From the NCBI GenBank assembly GCA_023897205.1, contig JAHWDD010000002.1:2232001-2296000 (forward strand): DNA of 64,000 nucleotides, read 5' to 3'. The position numbers and the translations under genes were made by a program. Positions 53,774 to 63,686 of the stretch are shown here, in pieces (within the stretch, counting starts at the first letter, position 1; the number at the start of each line of letters is the position of its first letter). The stretch comes from Exophiala sp. HKRS030 (Eukaryota > Ascomycota > Eurotiomycetes > Chaetothyriales > Herpotrichiellaceae). The notes beneath the pieces are model-generated. The model was not told where the DNA came from. It ran no database searches and saw only the letters and a list, made by a program, of their open reading frames with translations.

Positions 53774-55474
53774 ATGACGGGCGAATCGCACCACGATGTC
53801 GAGAACGTCGTCGCCCGCGACCACGCAGAAGGAAAGGTCGGCTCTACACATCAACGGCCGAGCACGGCTTCCCCTGCACGACCTGGTTTGGAAAAGGCAC
53901 CTGGAACCACCACGACCCCCGACGAGCACGACCGTTTTCAAGATGACTCGAGCTCGAAAGCAGACGACGACGAGGAGGAAGAAGAAGAAGAGGATCGAGC
54001 GTCCAGGGCTCTGGCGCGTATTCACTCCCACGCTTCCCACCACGACATCCACTCCGTGCCGTCCGAGACGTCCTCGTTCGTCGAGCTCAACGCCGCGCAG
54101 TACGAACGCTTCTCGCCCGGCCGGAAGATCCTGATCACGATGGTCCTGTCTCTCTGCGGGTTCCTGGCGCCCATATCCAGCACGACCATCCTGTCGGCCA
54201 TCCCCGAGATCGCCGAGACGTTCCACACCAGCGGGAGCGTCATCAACGTCTCCAACGCCGTCTACCTGATCTTCATGGGCCTGAGCCCGTGCCTCTGGGG
54301 CCCGCTCTCGAACATCTACGGCCGGCGGTGGATCTGCGTCACGACGGCCTGGCTCTTCTTCGCCTTCAGCATCGGCACCGCCCTCTCGCCCAACCTCGCC
54401 AGCTACTTCGTCTTCCGCATGCTCACGGCCTACCAGGGGACGAGCTTCCTGATCGTGGGCACGAGCTGCCTCGGCGACATCTACACGCCCACCGCCCGCG
54501 CGACCGCCCTGGGCTGGTTCCTCAGCGGCACGCTGATCGGCCCCGCGCTCGGGCCGTTCGTCGGCGGCATCATCGTCACCTACCGGTCGTGGCGGGTCAT
54601 CTTCTGGCTGCAGGCGGCCCTGGGCGGCGTGGCCGCCGCGCTCGTCCTGCTCGTCCTGCCCGAGACGATCCCGACCAAGAAGATCGACGACCTGCGGGAC
54701 CTGCCCCGGTCCCAGAGGGCCAGGAGGATCGCGCACTGGGTCAGCCCGCTGCGCGTGGCCTCGCTGCTGTTCAGCTACCCCAACCTCATCGTCGCCGGGG
54801 TCGCGAGCAGCAGCCTCGTGTGGAACATGTACTCGCTCCTCACGCCCATCCGGTACGTGCTCAACCCGCGCTTCCACCTCACCAGCCCCATGCTGTCGGG
54901 CCTGTTCTACATCGCCCCCGGCGGCGGCTACCTCCTGGGCACCTTCGTCGGGGGCCGCTTCGCCGACCACGTCGTCAAGAAGTGGGTCGCGCGGAGGGGC
55001 CGGCGGGTGCCCGAGGACCGGCTGAGGAGCTGCTACGTCTTCGTCGGCGGCGTCATCCCGGCGTCGATGCTCGTCTACGGCTGGACCGTCGACCGGGAGG
55101 TCGGGGGCGTGCCCGTGCCCGTGGTCGCCATGTTCGCCCAGGGCGTCGCGCAGCTGTTCTGCTTCCCGAGCCTCAACACCTACTGCCTGGACGTCATGCA
55201 GTCCAAGGGCCTGAGCGCCGAGGTCGTGGCCGGCAACTACATGATCCGGTACGTGTTCGCCGCCGCGGGCAGCGCCGTCTGCCTCCCGGCCATCGAGGCC
55301 ATGGGCGTGGGTTGGTTCAGTACCATCTCGGCCGGCTTCATGGTCCTCAGCGCCGTCGCCCTGTGGGCCGTCACCGTCTGGGGAGAGGGGTGGAGGAAGG
55401 CCGTGGACGCGAAGAAGAGACGGAACAAGGCCGCCAGGAAGGCCGAGAGGGAGAAGGAGGGCGAGAAGGTGTGA
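53774..55474 (+). CDS. MFS drug/organic-compound transporter (DHA1-like), very GC-rich
   Basis: An intronless gene for 566 residues from ATG 53774. The N-terminal 125 residues are polar with an acidic run (residues about 65-75). Twelve membrane segments follow, starting KILITMVLSLCGFLAPISST. The MFS signature between TM2 and TM3 is GPLSNIYGRRWICV, and motif C of drug antiporters is FLSGTLIGPALGPFVGGIIV in TM5. YRSWRVIFWLQAALGG and LPETIPTKK are typical of DHA1 antiporters. The C-terminus is strongly basic (KKRRNKAARKAEREKEGEKV). Codon third positions from about 54060 to 55440 are almost all G or C, unlike the neighbours. As a result, long open frames exist on the opposite strand and in another forward frame; these have no domain and are discarded. 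The substrate is unknown. Confidence 0.87.
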   Translation: MTGESHHDVENVVARDHAEGKVGSTHQRPSTASPARPGLEKAPGTTTTPDEHDRFQDDSSSKADDDEEEEEEEDRASRALARIHSHASHHDIHSVPSETSSFVELNAAQYERFSPGRKILITMVLSLCGFLAPISSTTILSAIPEIAETFHTSGSVINVSNAVYLIFMGLSPCLWGPLSNIYGRRWICVTTAWLFFAFSIGTALSPNLASYFVFRMLTAYQGTSFLIVGTSCLGDIYTPTARATALGWFLSGTLIGPALGPFVGGIIVTYRSWRVIFWLQAALGGVAAALVLLVLPETIPTKKIDDLRDLPRSQRARRIAHWVSPLRVASLLFSYPNLIVAGVASSSLVWNMYSLLTPIRYVLNPRFHLTSPMLSGLFYIAPGGGYLLGTFVGGRFADHVVKKWVARRGRRVPEDRLRSCYVFVGGVIPASMLVYGWTVDREVGGVPVPVVAMFAQGVAQLFCFPSLNTYCLDVMQSKGLSAEVVAGNYMIRYVFAAAGSAVCLPAIEAMGVGWFSTISAGFMVLSAVALWAVTVWGEGWRKAVDAKKRRNKAARKAEREKEGEKV

Positions 55475-56189
55475 AGAAGGGACGTACGTGGGTGGTGGAT
55501 TCAACACGATGTCTTTCCTCGATGTGACGGAAGAGGACACACGTGGGAATTGACATGGTGTCTACCTTGATACCAAATACAAGGAGGGCGCCACGGGATG
55601 ACGTGTTGTTGACAACATACTTTGATGTTTAAGACGGACGGCGTCATGGGCTGATATGTTGCTGTCTGACTTTGCGTGTCGGAAAAAGGATTTTATGGGT
55701 TGACCTACCTACAGCCTAGGAAAACCATTGATGTTAACGACGATGAAATGACTTTTTTGCATGTCTAGAACAAGAGATATACTATTGTTTTTGAAAAGAA
55801 AGAGCGGGCGTTCGGGGGGTAGGGGGGGGATGGCATTTATTTTGCGGGAGGGGGGGACCATGGAAGGGAAAGGCATTTTGCACAACCGCACGGCGTTTCC
55901 TTACGACACAAAGATATTGGGGCAGATACCAAATTATCATCTACCTTAGGTAGGTACGTATCAAAAGAAAAAGAAAAATTAGAAAAATTGAAAAAAGAAA
56001 AGAATCCAAAAGGTCGAAATCGGACGGATTACCCTTGATCTGATCTGTCCTGTCCCCGATACTGACACTGATGAAGTGGTATATAATATCCTATTCTATA
56101 TGACACCAATTCTATGTTGGCTGTCATGAAAATCCCGAATCACTTACATCCTATCCATCAAACCATGGTTGAACTAGACTCTGGGCTCT
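55475..56189. other. Intergenic, convergent MFS and ligase genes
   Basis: About 715 bases with G-rich runs (55816-55858) and an A-rich stretch (55960-56010). No gene is seen. Confidence 0.5.
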
Positions 56190-57899
56190 CTACAACTTCG
56201 ATCCACTCTTCTTCACCTTCTTGACCAACATGTCCTTCAACTGCCTCCTCAAAATCTTCCCACTGGGAGACTTTGGGATGGCATCGACAATGAACAAGCC
56301 ACCTCTCAATTTCTTGTGGTTTGCGACTCTTGCATTCAACCAACCATTGATCTCATCAATAGTTTCCTGATTGTCTCTCCCCTTTTTTCTTCTGGCCGAA
56401 TCATTCACAACTACAAACCCCGCTGGCAACTCGGTGGCTTCTTGGTCGACCCAAACCCCCACCACGCAAGCGTCCTCGACGAGGGGGTGTTCCAACAGTT
56501 TACCTTCCAACTCGCTAGGAATCACCTGGAGACCTTTGTACTTGATCATTTCTTTGATGCGGTCGACGATGGTGATGAAACCGTCCTCGTCAAAGAATCC
56601 AACGTCACCCGTACGGAACCACAGTTTCGCTTCTTCGTTCGGACCCGGCGGATCTCGAAGAGCAAACCCACTTTTTGTGGCCTCCTCATTACGGTAATAC
56701 CCAGGTGTCACGTTTGGTCCTCGACACCACAACTCGCCCGGTTTCGTGGCTTCGTCGACGTCGAGCATCGTCTCCGGGTCGACCACTCGAAACTCCATGC
56801 TCGAAGTGACGTTCCCGACCGTGTGTCGTTTGTCGAGTCGGTCGATGGGCACGATTGCACCCAGAGGGCTGGTCTCGGTCATGCCCCAAGCCTGACGGGC
56901 GACAAGCGTCGTGCCGTACAGTTTCAGAAACCGTCGCTCGACGGCTTCGCGTAGTTCGACGCTGAGAGGGGCCGCCGCCGAAGTGATCCTTTTCAGGCTA
57001 CTGAGGTCGTGGCGCTCGAGGTGCGGGTGCTTTGCCAGCAACAACATAATGGGTGGCACGACCTGGATGGTCTCCGGGCGATATTTGACCAGACTAGACA
57101 AGAAGAGCTCTGGTTCGAACCGGGGGAGGAGCACCGTGGTGTTGCCCACGAGCATGTTCATGATCAGGATGCTGACGAGGCCATATATGTGGGATAAGGG
57201 CAAAAACGCCACCGTGGTGATGTCGCCCGTCACGTCTTCGGGAATGTGGACCATCCACTGTTGCGTGTTGGCGACGATGTTGAGGTGAGTCGTCATGACG
57301 CCCTTGGCAGTTCCCGTCGTGCCGGACGAGAAACACATGAACGAGAGACGTTCCGAGGCTTCGGACGGAGAAATCGACACGAGAGGGCTGGCCGGGCACG
57401 TGGTCGCGAGAGCCTCGGCGGTGGGAGGAGTACCAGTGGAGTTTTTGTCGCCATCGGCTTGGATGATGATGATGGGCGAGTCAAGTGTGGCGGTCGCACG
57501 CTTTGCCGTGTCGATGAGAGACGAGTGTGCGATCAAGTGTTTCGCGCCACACGTTTTGAGCTGTGACGAAAGTTCTTGCGCCGTGTAAGCTGCGCTGACG
57601 GGCGAGACGGTCGCGCCGCACCCCAGGATGGCATAGCATATGATGGCATAGTCGATGCTGTTGGGGCTGAAGACGGCCACGACGTCTCGTGGTGCGACGC
57701 CGAGAGAGCGCAGGCCGTGTGCCAGAGAGCGCGTCCGCTGGATGATGGCCCCGTACGTTCGCACCGCACCCGTCACGGCGTCGATGTAGATTGGTTTGTC
57801 ATCCGGTGTGTTTCTCGGGTTGGAGAACAAGTGCGTAAGGAGGTCGGCCTTGATGGGGTCAATGGGAGGGAGGGAGGAACGAAAGATTCTAGGAGACAT
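56190..57899 (-). CDS. AMP-dependent acyl-CoA ligase (4CL-like), PTS1 (SKL)
   Basis: A single-exon gene for 569 residues from ATG 57899 (MSPRIFRSSLPPI). ANL-superfamily motifs: P-loop FSSGTTGTAKGVMTTHLN, LPLSHIYGLVSILIMNML, ARQAWGMTETSPLGAIVP, LWCRGPNVTPGYYRN, WFRTGDVGFFDEDGFITIVD, hinge RIKEMIKYKGLQVIPSELEG, and catalytic Lys in PKSPSGKILRRQL. It ends GSKL, a classical type-1 peroxisomal signal. It activates an aromatic or fatty acid to its CoA ester; the exact acid is unknown. In contrast with the five-exon ligase at 43633, this gene has no intron, and the sequences differ throughout, so they are old paralogues. Confidence 0.9.
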   Translation of the reverse strand: MSPRIFRSSLPPIDPIKADLLTHLFSNPRNTPDDKPIYIDAVTGAVRTYGAIIQRTRSLAHGLRSLGVAPRDVVAVFSPNSIDYAIICYAILGCGATVSPVSAAYTAQELSSQLKTCGAKHLIAHSSLIDTAKRATATLDSPIIIIQADGDKNSTGTPPTAEALATTCPASPLVSISPSEASERLSFMCFSSGTTGTAKGVMTTHLNIVANTQQWMVHIPEDVTGDITTVAFLPLSHIYGLVSILIMNMLVGNTTVLLPRFEPELFLSSLVKYRPETIQVVPPIMLLLAKHPHLERHDLSSLKRITSAAAPLSVELREAVERRFLKLYGTTLVARQAWGMTETSPLGAIVPIDRLDKRHTVGNVTSSMEFRVVDPETMLDVDEATKPGELWCRGPNVTPGYYRNEEATKSGFALRDPPGPNEEAKLWFRTGDVGFFDEDGFITIVDRIKEMIKYKGLQVIPSELEGKLLEHPLVEDACVVGVWVDQEATELPAGFVVVNDSARRKKGRDNQETIDEINGWLNARVANHKKLRGGLFIVDAIPKSPSGKILRRQLKDMLVKKVKKSGSKL

Positions 57900-59085
57900 T
57901 GTTCTCTTTTTGTTCTTGGGCCCCACAGAGCTAGCTAAGCTGCCTGTGAAGTGCTAGGTAGGATATCATGAGAGCTGATGATGATGGCCGGACCAGTGCT
58001 TATATACCTCTTGTGGTAGGTTCGCCATCCTTACCTGGGCACGCTTGGATTGTACCGCTGTGGCGTGGTTGGAGGGGGGGCGATACGAGTTCCATTTCGT
58101 CAGCATCTAAATAGTACTTGCAAGTTATGGGATAAGATGGCGAGGCTGGCAGATAGGAAAAGAGACCATTGCAGATCCCGGGAACGCGAGACAGGGCATG
58201 CATGACAAACCAGAGTACCTGGAGTATCATTACCCACATGGAACGATAGAAGAGCTCAGCTCCATCGTGGCCGTCGCGGTGATGGTGTTGGCGGCGGCGG
58301 CGGCGGTGGCATCGTCTTTGTGTCGCATCGAATGAACCAATTGGGCCCTGACCGTTCCACAACTCACTACAAGTCCAGATGGCAAGGCAATGGGACGGAT
58401 AGCGGTATGTTTGTGGACGAGACTAGCCAGGGCAACAGTGGTGCTCGTACTCTTGTTGGTCTTAGACTGAGATGTGTGGTCGATGTCAGCTTATTATGTG
58501 AAAAATGGAGAACGGAGTACATGCTGGCGAGAAAGGGGAAGGTGGAGTCGCGAAAAATAGATCACTGTTACTGACGGAATATTGTACTCCGTAGGCAGCA
58601 CATTCATTGTGTCGAGAGTTGATGAGGCCAAAAGGTCCGAAAGGGATGGTTACTCTGGTACCTCATAAGATGGCATAAAAAAGAAGAAGCCATTGTCTAA
58701 TCGGGCAAAACTTGAAAGGAAGATTGATGGACGCGGCTAAACAAATGGGCTGTTGGTGGCCACTTGCAACTAACGGAGTACCTGCCCAAGAGAGATAGCG
58801 AATATCGCCTATCATGGGAAAGGATAAGGTAGTTGTTCCTTCATCGATGCCTTACTGTAGGTAGATATCGTTCCGGGATCCAAAAGTAGTCAGCCAGGTA
58901 ATCAGCTGCTGTGGAAAGTAATCATTACTCGAAACTACTGTACCGAGTTGGTATTATATCACGTGTGCGGATGAATGCCGTTGTCAAAGCGAGAGAACTG
59001 TACTGTACAGTATAATGGCCCATATAACTAAGTGAAGTTACATGGACTCCATAAAGATCGCTACAACAAGTACCGGCAACTTCAT
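57900..59085. other. Intergenic, ligase promoter and galactokinase 3' region
   Basis: About 1.2 kb. It holds a GGC-repeat (58290-58307) and an exact TACTCCGTA at 58585-58593. No gene is supported. Confidence 0.5.
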
Positions 59086-60633
59086 TCAAAATTCAAGTGC
59101 AGACCCGACAATCAACGATGACCCCTGACTCGGTTTTGAAATTACAAGCGCCTCCCGAAGTTTCTCCTCGCTGATATCAGGAAACTTTTTGAAATAATAC
59201 TCCTTCTTCAGAGCTTCAGTGACGGCGGCGACGTTCTTCTGGGGGACGAGATGCACAGTGCACCCGCCCCATCCGGCCCCTGTCAAGCGACTACCATACG
59301 TTCCAGCCTTGCGTGCAATGGAGCAAATGTCATCAACCTCCGGACACGAGCATTCATAAACGTCCCTGCAAGAGATCTGTGTCCTGTTCATGAGATCACC
59401 CAGTTGCAAAAGCTTCTCCTGGTCAAGTTTGCCAGAGGTTGACAGTATTTCTTTAAATTGATGGACACGCTCAGCCTCCTCCAAGACGTGCAATGCTCGT
59501 TGTCTTAGCTTGAATGAGTCGGCTCGAATAGGGAATTTGGATAAGTACTGCTTCTCCAGCTGGCTGACTGATATGCCCAGGATCTGAGCAATGTCGTCCA
59601 GGGTATAACTGTCCTTGTCAAGTTTCGTGTTGATGATGTCAATCACTGACTTTATTTGATCCGCCATCGGTGCGTCCCTGCGACCCTCTTTCTTCATGAC
59701 CTCTTCTTGGAAGTTGCGCAGACAGAAACCCAAGGACGAATCATCTGGATTTAAGGCAATGTCGTGCAATTTTGCCAGTACAACGGTGGCAAGAGTCACC
59801 TCGACGACCCTCAGGTTGTAATGGATGGGGGCTGTGACTGCCTTGTCGGATGTGACGAAAGATTGTGCGATCAGGAAGGTCACCTCGGGATCCGAAACCG
59901 GCACCGGGACGTGTTCAGCAGAAAACTTTGGGAAGAAATGGCAGTACAGCAAATAACCCCTCTCGGAAAAGATCGATGCAGCTTGGTCCATGCCTCCAGA
60001 GAACACGCCCACAGCTCGTTCGGACACGATGCAGAGGTCCAACAAATCTTGCTTGCAAATGTCGTAGTTGTTGGCAGCCATAACCGCCAGCGCAGATGCA
60101 CAAACAAATGCAGCACTGCTTGAGAGACCACCGCCACTTGGTACATTTCCATCCACCAGAATCTCCATGCTTTGGGGTTGGAATGATTCGCCAAGTTTCT
60201 CGCGTAAATATGGCAAGCTGCCTTTCAGACCGGCCAGGAAGTAGTTGCTCCAAGCATGGTTTGCTTTATCAATCTCAACTGTACCAGATTTTGGTATCGT
60301 GTATGTTTTAGAAGGATACTTTGTCGAATTGATGTTCGCGATCTTGATGGTCGCTCCGGAGGTCTCGTCCTTCACCACGCGTGTCGCAATCAGTACATCA
60401 ACTGTCACGGCCGTTGGTAAACAATCATATAGCGAGTAGTCAATGTGTTCGCCAATGATGTTGACGCGACCTGGACTCCTTGAGACAAAATCTGGTTTGG
60501 CGCTATATTTGCTCTGAAAAGAGGTGACTAAGTTCTCGAAGCGATGGCGGAGTTCAGCTGGCACAGAGTCCCCTGCCGAGGCTCCAACGTAGACATCGTC
60601 CAAGCTGTTGACTTTTGGTACCGGCTTGCTCAT
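59086..60633 (-). CDS. GAL1: Galactokinase
   Basis: A single-exon gene for 515 residues. GHMP-kinase motifs are all present: the galactokinase signature GRVNIIGEHIDYSLYD near residue 55, the ATP-binding glycine loop PSGGGLSSSAAFVCASAL, and motif 3 SRLTGAGWGGCTVHLV near the C-terminus. FSGGMDQAASIF, which carries the catalytic Asp region, lies in between. Length and layout match fungal Gal1-type galactokinases, which phosphorylate galactose at C1 in the Leloir pathway in the cytosol. The GLSSSAAF loop lacks the extra Ser-Ala insertion by which the yeast Gal3 sensor differs in the reverse sense, so this is likely to be a true kinase. No other GAL genes are in the window. Confidence 0.93.
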   Translation of the reverse strand: MSKPVPKVNSLDDVYVGASAGDSVPAELRHRFENLVTSFQSKYSAKPDFVSRSPGRVNIIGEHIDYSLYDCLPTAVTVDVLIATRVVKDETSGATIKIANINSTKYPSKTYTIPKSGTVEIDKANHAWSNYFLAGLKGSLPYLREKLGESFQPQSMEILVDGNVPSGGGLSSSAAFVCASALAVMAANNYDICKQDLLDLCIVSERAVGVFSGGMDQAASIFSERGYLLYCHFFPKFSAEHVPVPVSDPEVTFLIAQSFVTSDKAVTAPIHYNLRVVEVTLATVVLAKLHDIALNPDDSSLGFCLRNFQEEVMKKEGRRDAPMADQIKSVIDIINTKLDKDSYTLDDIAQILGISVSQLEKQYLSKFPIRADSFKLRQRALHVLEEAERVHQFKEILSTSGKLDQEKLLQLGDLMNRTQISCRDVYECSCPEVDDICSIARKAGTYGSRLTGAGWGGCTVHLVPQKNVAAVTEALKKEYYFKKFPDISEEKLREALVISKPSQGSSLIVGSALEF

Positions 60634-61255
60634 AGTGTCGACGGTAGATTGGTCCTACAAGGACCTTTCGTATTGATGGAACCCTGGAACGAATGCCGTG
60701 CACTTTCCGGAGTATGGTTTTGCGACCTCGCCCCGATTCGGATCAAATCTGTGCATGCACTCCAGCTCAATGCTCGTATCGATATGGAAGAAATTGAGCA
60801 AATAGCGACGATATCGAAAGACGAAGAAGTGAAAAGACTTTGTGTCCTTTCTTTCTCAATCTCAATGCTACTGTGAATAAGTGGCACCAGTGGCATTCGA
60901 GGTACTCGAGGGTGGGTTTATGTTGCTTCCGGAGCGGAAAAACGTCATTGCCGGAGATGGTGGTGGAGGTGCGTCATTCGCCCAGCTTTACGGAGTTCGA
61001 TACGAGTCTGTAGTCTGCCTTGTCTATCAGTGTTTGCGATTGCCTAACTCTGTGCTCCCTACAGACACGAGACCACTCCAACGTGTTCGTGTCGACACGA
61101 CTTCAGCAAGTGAGGCTTTCTCATCGGCCATGCGATTTCCTACGGACTAGTACTCCCATCTTGTTCTACGGTCCTTCACAGATACAGCCAGCCTCTATTT
61201 AGACTGCCATCTCCGATCTCTCCACCCTCCATAACACTCCGAATTGGACTACAAG
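60634..61255. promoter_or_regulatory. Divergent promoter region, galactokinase / RING-CH gene
   Basis: 622 bases between two divergent starts. No gene or assignable element is seen. Confidence 0.4.
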
Positions 61256-62569
61256 ATGGACTCCGAGGATGGATCTGATGGTATCTTAGTGAATGAACCA
61301 CAACACCCATCTCCTCCGCATGATCTCGAAGCCGCTATTGAAACCGAAACACGGCCTCCTCCCCTCTCACGCTCCTCCACGTATGGCAAGAAATGCTGGA
61401 TATGTATGAGTGATGCATCCGAAGATGATCCCAACAACCCACCTGTGTGGCGGTCGCCGTGTAAATGCAGCCTTACAGCACACGAGTCTTGTCTGTTGGA
61501 TTGGGTAGCAGAGTTGGAACACCCCAAGAATAACAAGAAAAAGAAATCTCAGATCCAGTGTCCAAGTTGCAAGAGTGAGATCAAGATCTCAAGACCGAGG
61601 AGCTTCGTTGTGGATGGTTATCGATCATTAGATCGCGCCCTAGGGAAACTCGTCTTGCCAGGCCTTGGGCTCGGGGCTCTAGGTATGGTGACAACCGCCT
61701 TTTGGGTTCATGGCTTCGAATCAGTCTATCTGGTCTTCGGCTACGAAGATGCAATTCAAATCTTTCAACGCGCATCGAGAAAACCCAGTCGAGTCTTTGC
61801 TTATGCTCTGATACCCATCAACCTCATCTTCTCCCGAACCCAGTATGCCGACTTTGTGCTTCCGGGAGGCACACTATTTCTCCTTTCCACTCAACTAAGC
61901 GACAGATTCGAAATTGACATGACAGTCTGGCCGCCGCGACCAAGCACTGTTTTTGCATGCTTACCCGCAATGAGGTCGATGTATGGGTGGTTATACCACA
62001 AGACCTTCTGTAATCTGAACAAGAAATGGCTGGAGGAGATTCGTCCCAGATATGGACAGCAAGAGGAAGAAGCACAAGGCGACGACGAAATGGCCCCACA
62101 GAGAGGAGGCATTGTTGTTAATGACGATGATAATGGAAACGATCTTGGAGATGGAATGCAAGAAATGGCCGAGGAGGGAGAGGTCGTTCTCGAAGTGCAA
62201 ATAGGGCCGGAGAACCAGCAGGGAAACAATGTTCACCACATCCTCGGAGAGCGTGGAGATCAATGGATCGATGGCACGTCCTCAATCGGCCAGACGGTAA
62301 TGGGTGCACTGGCCTTTCCAGCTGTGGCGGCCAGCATGGGTTCGCTGCTGAAATTTGCTCTTCCAACATCGTGGCTGAGCAGTGCCAATACCTTAAATGG
62401 ACGATCCGGACTGCTTCGCACCAAATGGGGTAGAAGCGTCCTTGGAGGATGTTTGTTTGTTGTTCTCAAAGACGCCTTGATCTTATACTGCAGATGGAGG
62501 CTGGCGCAAAGTCACAAGTCAAGACGCATCATGAACTATGACAAGAAGACTCAAAAATACTCAATATGA
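61256..62569 (+). CDS. RING-CH (RINGv/MARCH-type) membrane E3 ubiquitin ligase
   Basis: An intronless gene for 437 residues. The RING-CH finger lies at about residues 46-105 with a C4HC3 pattern: CWICMSD, SPCKCS, AHESCLLDWV and CPSCKSEI. After it come hydrophobic segments (KLVLPGLGLGALGMVTTAFW, FAYALIPINLIF, VLPGGTLFLLSTQL), an acidic, Gln/Asn-rich middle (about 275-345), and more hydrophobic stretches (IGQTVMGALAFPAVAASMGS, VLGGCLFVVLKDALILYC). The layout suits a membrane-anchored MARCH-like E3 that ubiquitinates membrane proteins in the ER, Golgi or mitochondria; the target is unknown. The start used is the first ATG. Confidence 0.88.
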   Translation: MDSEDGSDGILVNEPQHPSPPHDLEAAIETETRPPPLSRSSTYGKKCWICMSDASEDDPNNPPVWRSPCKCSLTAHESCLLDWVAELEHPKNNKKKKSQIQCPSCKSEIKISRPRSFVVDGYRSLDRALGKLVLPGLGLGALGMVTTAFWVHGFESVYLVFGYEDAIQIFQRASRKPSRVFAYALIPINLIFSRTQYADFVLPGGTLFLLSTQLSDRFEIDMTVWPPRPSTVFACLPAMRSMYGWLYHKTFCNLNKKWLEEIRPRYGQQEEEAQGDDEMAPQRGGIVVNDDDNGNDLGDGMQEMAEEGEVVLEVQIGPENQQGNNVHHILGERGDQWIDGTSSIGQTVMGALAFPAVAASMGSLLKFALPTSWLSSANTLNGRSGLLRTKWGRSVLGGCLFVVLKDALILYCRWRLAQSHKSRRIMNYDKKTQKYSI

Positions 62570-62978
62570 GAAGACAGTGGTGGGGGATATCACAGGGTTT
62601 ATGGCCATGCGGGAGGAGAAGATGCAAGGTAGTCTTCAGTCCATGATAGATACCCATTAATGATATTTTAATCGCTTGATACCTCCTATTTCGAAGGAAT
62701 GTTTCTCCTCTGCCTGCGCATCCATGCATGGGCTCAAAGGTATCCGAGTATACAGTAGTACGTTTACGGAGTAGACCAATTCAGACATCTTGATTCGCGG
62801 AATCGGCGTTAGTGACCCAGCCTTGCCAAGCACATCTTCAGCCTGGCCTCGCCAAACTTGCTCTCTTCCGGACGTCGCTTGCAATCTCAGTTCATTCTCC
62901 CCGTAAGGTCATCTTTTCCGTACCAGACCTTGACAACCTGTGTCTCGACGCTGCTTCCTGCCCACTTCCCACGCCGCC
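62570..62978. other. Intergenic, RING-CH gene to mL40
   Basis: About 410 bases with an exact TACGGAGTA at 62765-62773. No gene is seen. Confidence 0.45.
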
Positions 62979-63686
62979 ATGCACGGCTCTTCCGTACGTG
63001 CCGCTCTGGCAAAGGTCTTTCAGATCCCACTGAGGCCGAGCCTGCGCAATGCCGTCGCCAATCCTGCCGCGGCATCGACTTCGAGCTCATCAAATTCAAC
63101 ACCCAGCACCCCTCGAACTTGGAAATCGGCATTCTCGACGAGCGCAGTTCGGGCTGCGAAAAAGGGAGGAAAAGAGAGACTCGATCGAAGAATTAGTATG
63201 GACCGGCCCCCCCCCCCCCGTTTGATGTCTTGTCGATTTCGAACTAGAATTCGACTGCTAACACATCCTTTTCTCCCTCACTCTCCAGCTTTGATCCGTT
63301 TCTTCCTCTACCATCCCACCACGCTCACCCCGAGGCCTCTCCGATTCTCTCGCAACCGATACCTGCGCCACTGGACGATCCACCGGGCCTGGCAACTGTA
63401 CCGTGCGAAAGTCCGACAGGCACGCCAATTGGAGCTGGAACGACAGTACAACGCCATGCGCGAGGCGAACGAGGAACTGCGCGTCGGGGCGGGCGACGGC
63501 GGTCGGCTTTTCCGCAAGGCCCAAATGAAGACCGGCGTGTGGAGCATACCGGAACGAGGAGGCGGTGTCCCGATCGAGTACGCACGCAGCCTGGTCGACT
63601 ACATGGGGAGCACTGGAGGCCTGGGCAGTGGAGGGACGGGGCTCGGCGCAAAGGCCAAGGTCTGGGATAGCGAGTGGAAGCGGTAG
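62979..63686 (+). CDS. Mitochondrial large-subunit ribosomal protein mL40
   Basis: Two exons, 62979-63195 and 63289-63686, give 204 residues. The 93-nt intron has donor GTATGG, a CTAAC branch site and acceptor TCCAG; it contains no in-frame stop, so it can be mistaken for coding sequence. The N-terminus is a basic, Ser/Thr/Ala-rich mitochondrial presequence (KSAFSTSAVRAAKKGG marks the likely cleavage area). The mature part has the conserved mL40/MRPL28 block LIRFFLYHPTTLTPRPLRFS, NRYLRHWTIHRAWQLYRA, LELERQYNAMREANEELRVG and GVPIEYARSLVDYM. The intron carries a run of C (63209-63219). The product is a structural subunit of the mitochondrial ribosome. Confidence 0.87.
   Translation: MHGSSVRAALAKVFQIPLRPSLRNAVANPAAASTSSSSNSTPSTPRTWKSAFSTSAVRAAKKGGKERLDRRISMDRPPPPRLMSCRFRTRIRLLTHPFLPHSPALIRFFLYHPTTLTPRPLRFSRNRYLRHWTIHRAWQLYRAKVRQARQLELERQYNAMREANEELRVGAGDGGRLFRKAQMKTGVWSIPERGGGVPIEYARSLVDYMGSTGGLGSGGTGLGAKAKVWDSEWKR

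Noticed and set aside
53756..55540. 594-codon open frame on the minus strand and a 412-codon frame (54289-55527, plus) overlapping the MFS gene
   Set aside because: Both are Arg/Gly/Asp/Ala-rich with no domain and exist only because the MFS gene has G or C at most third positions.
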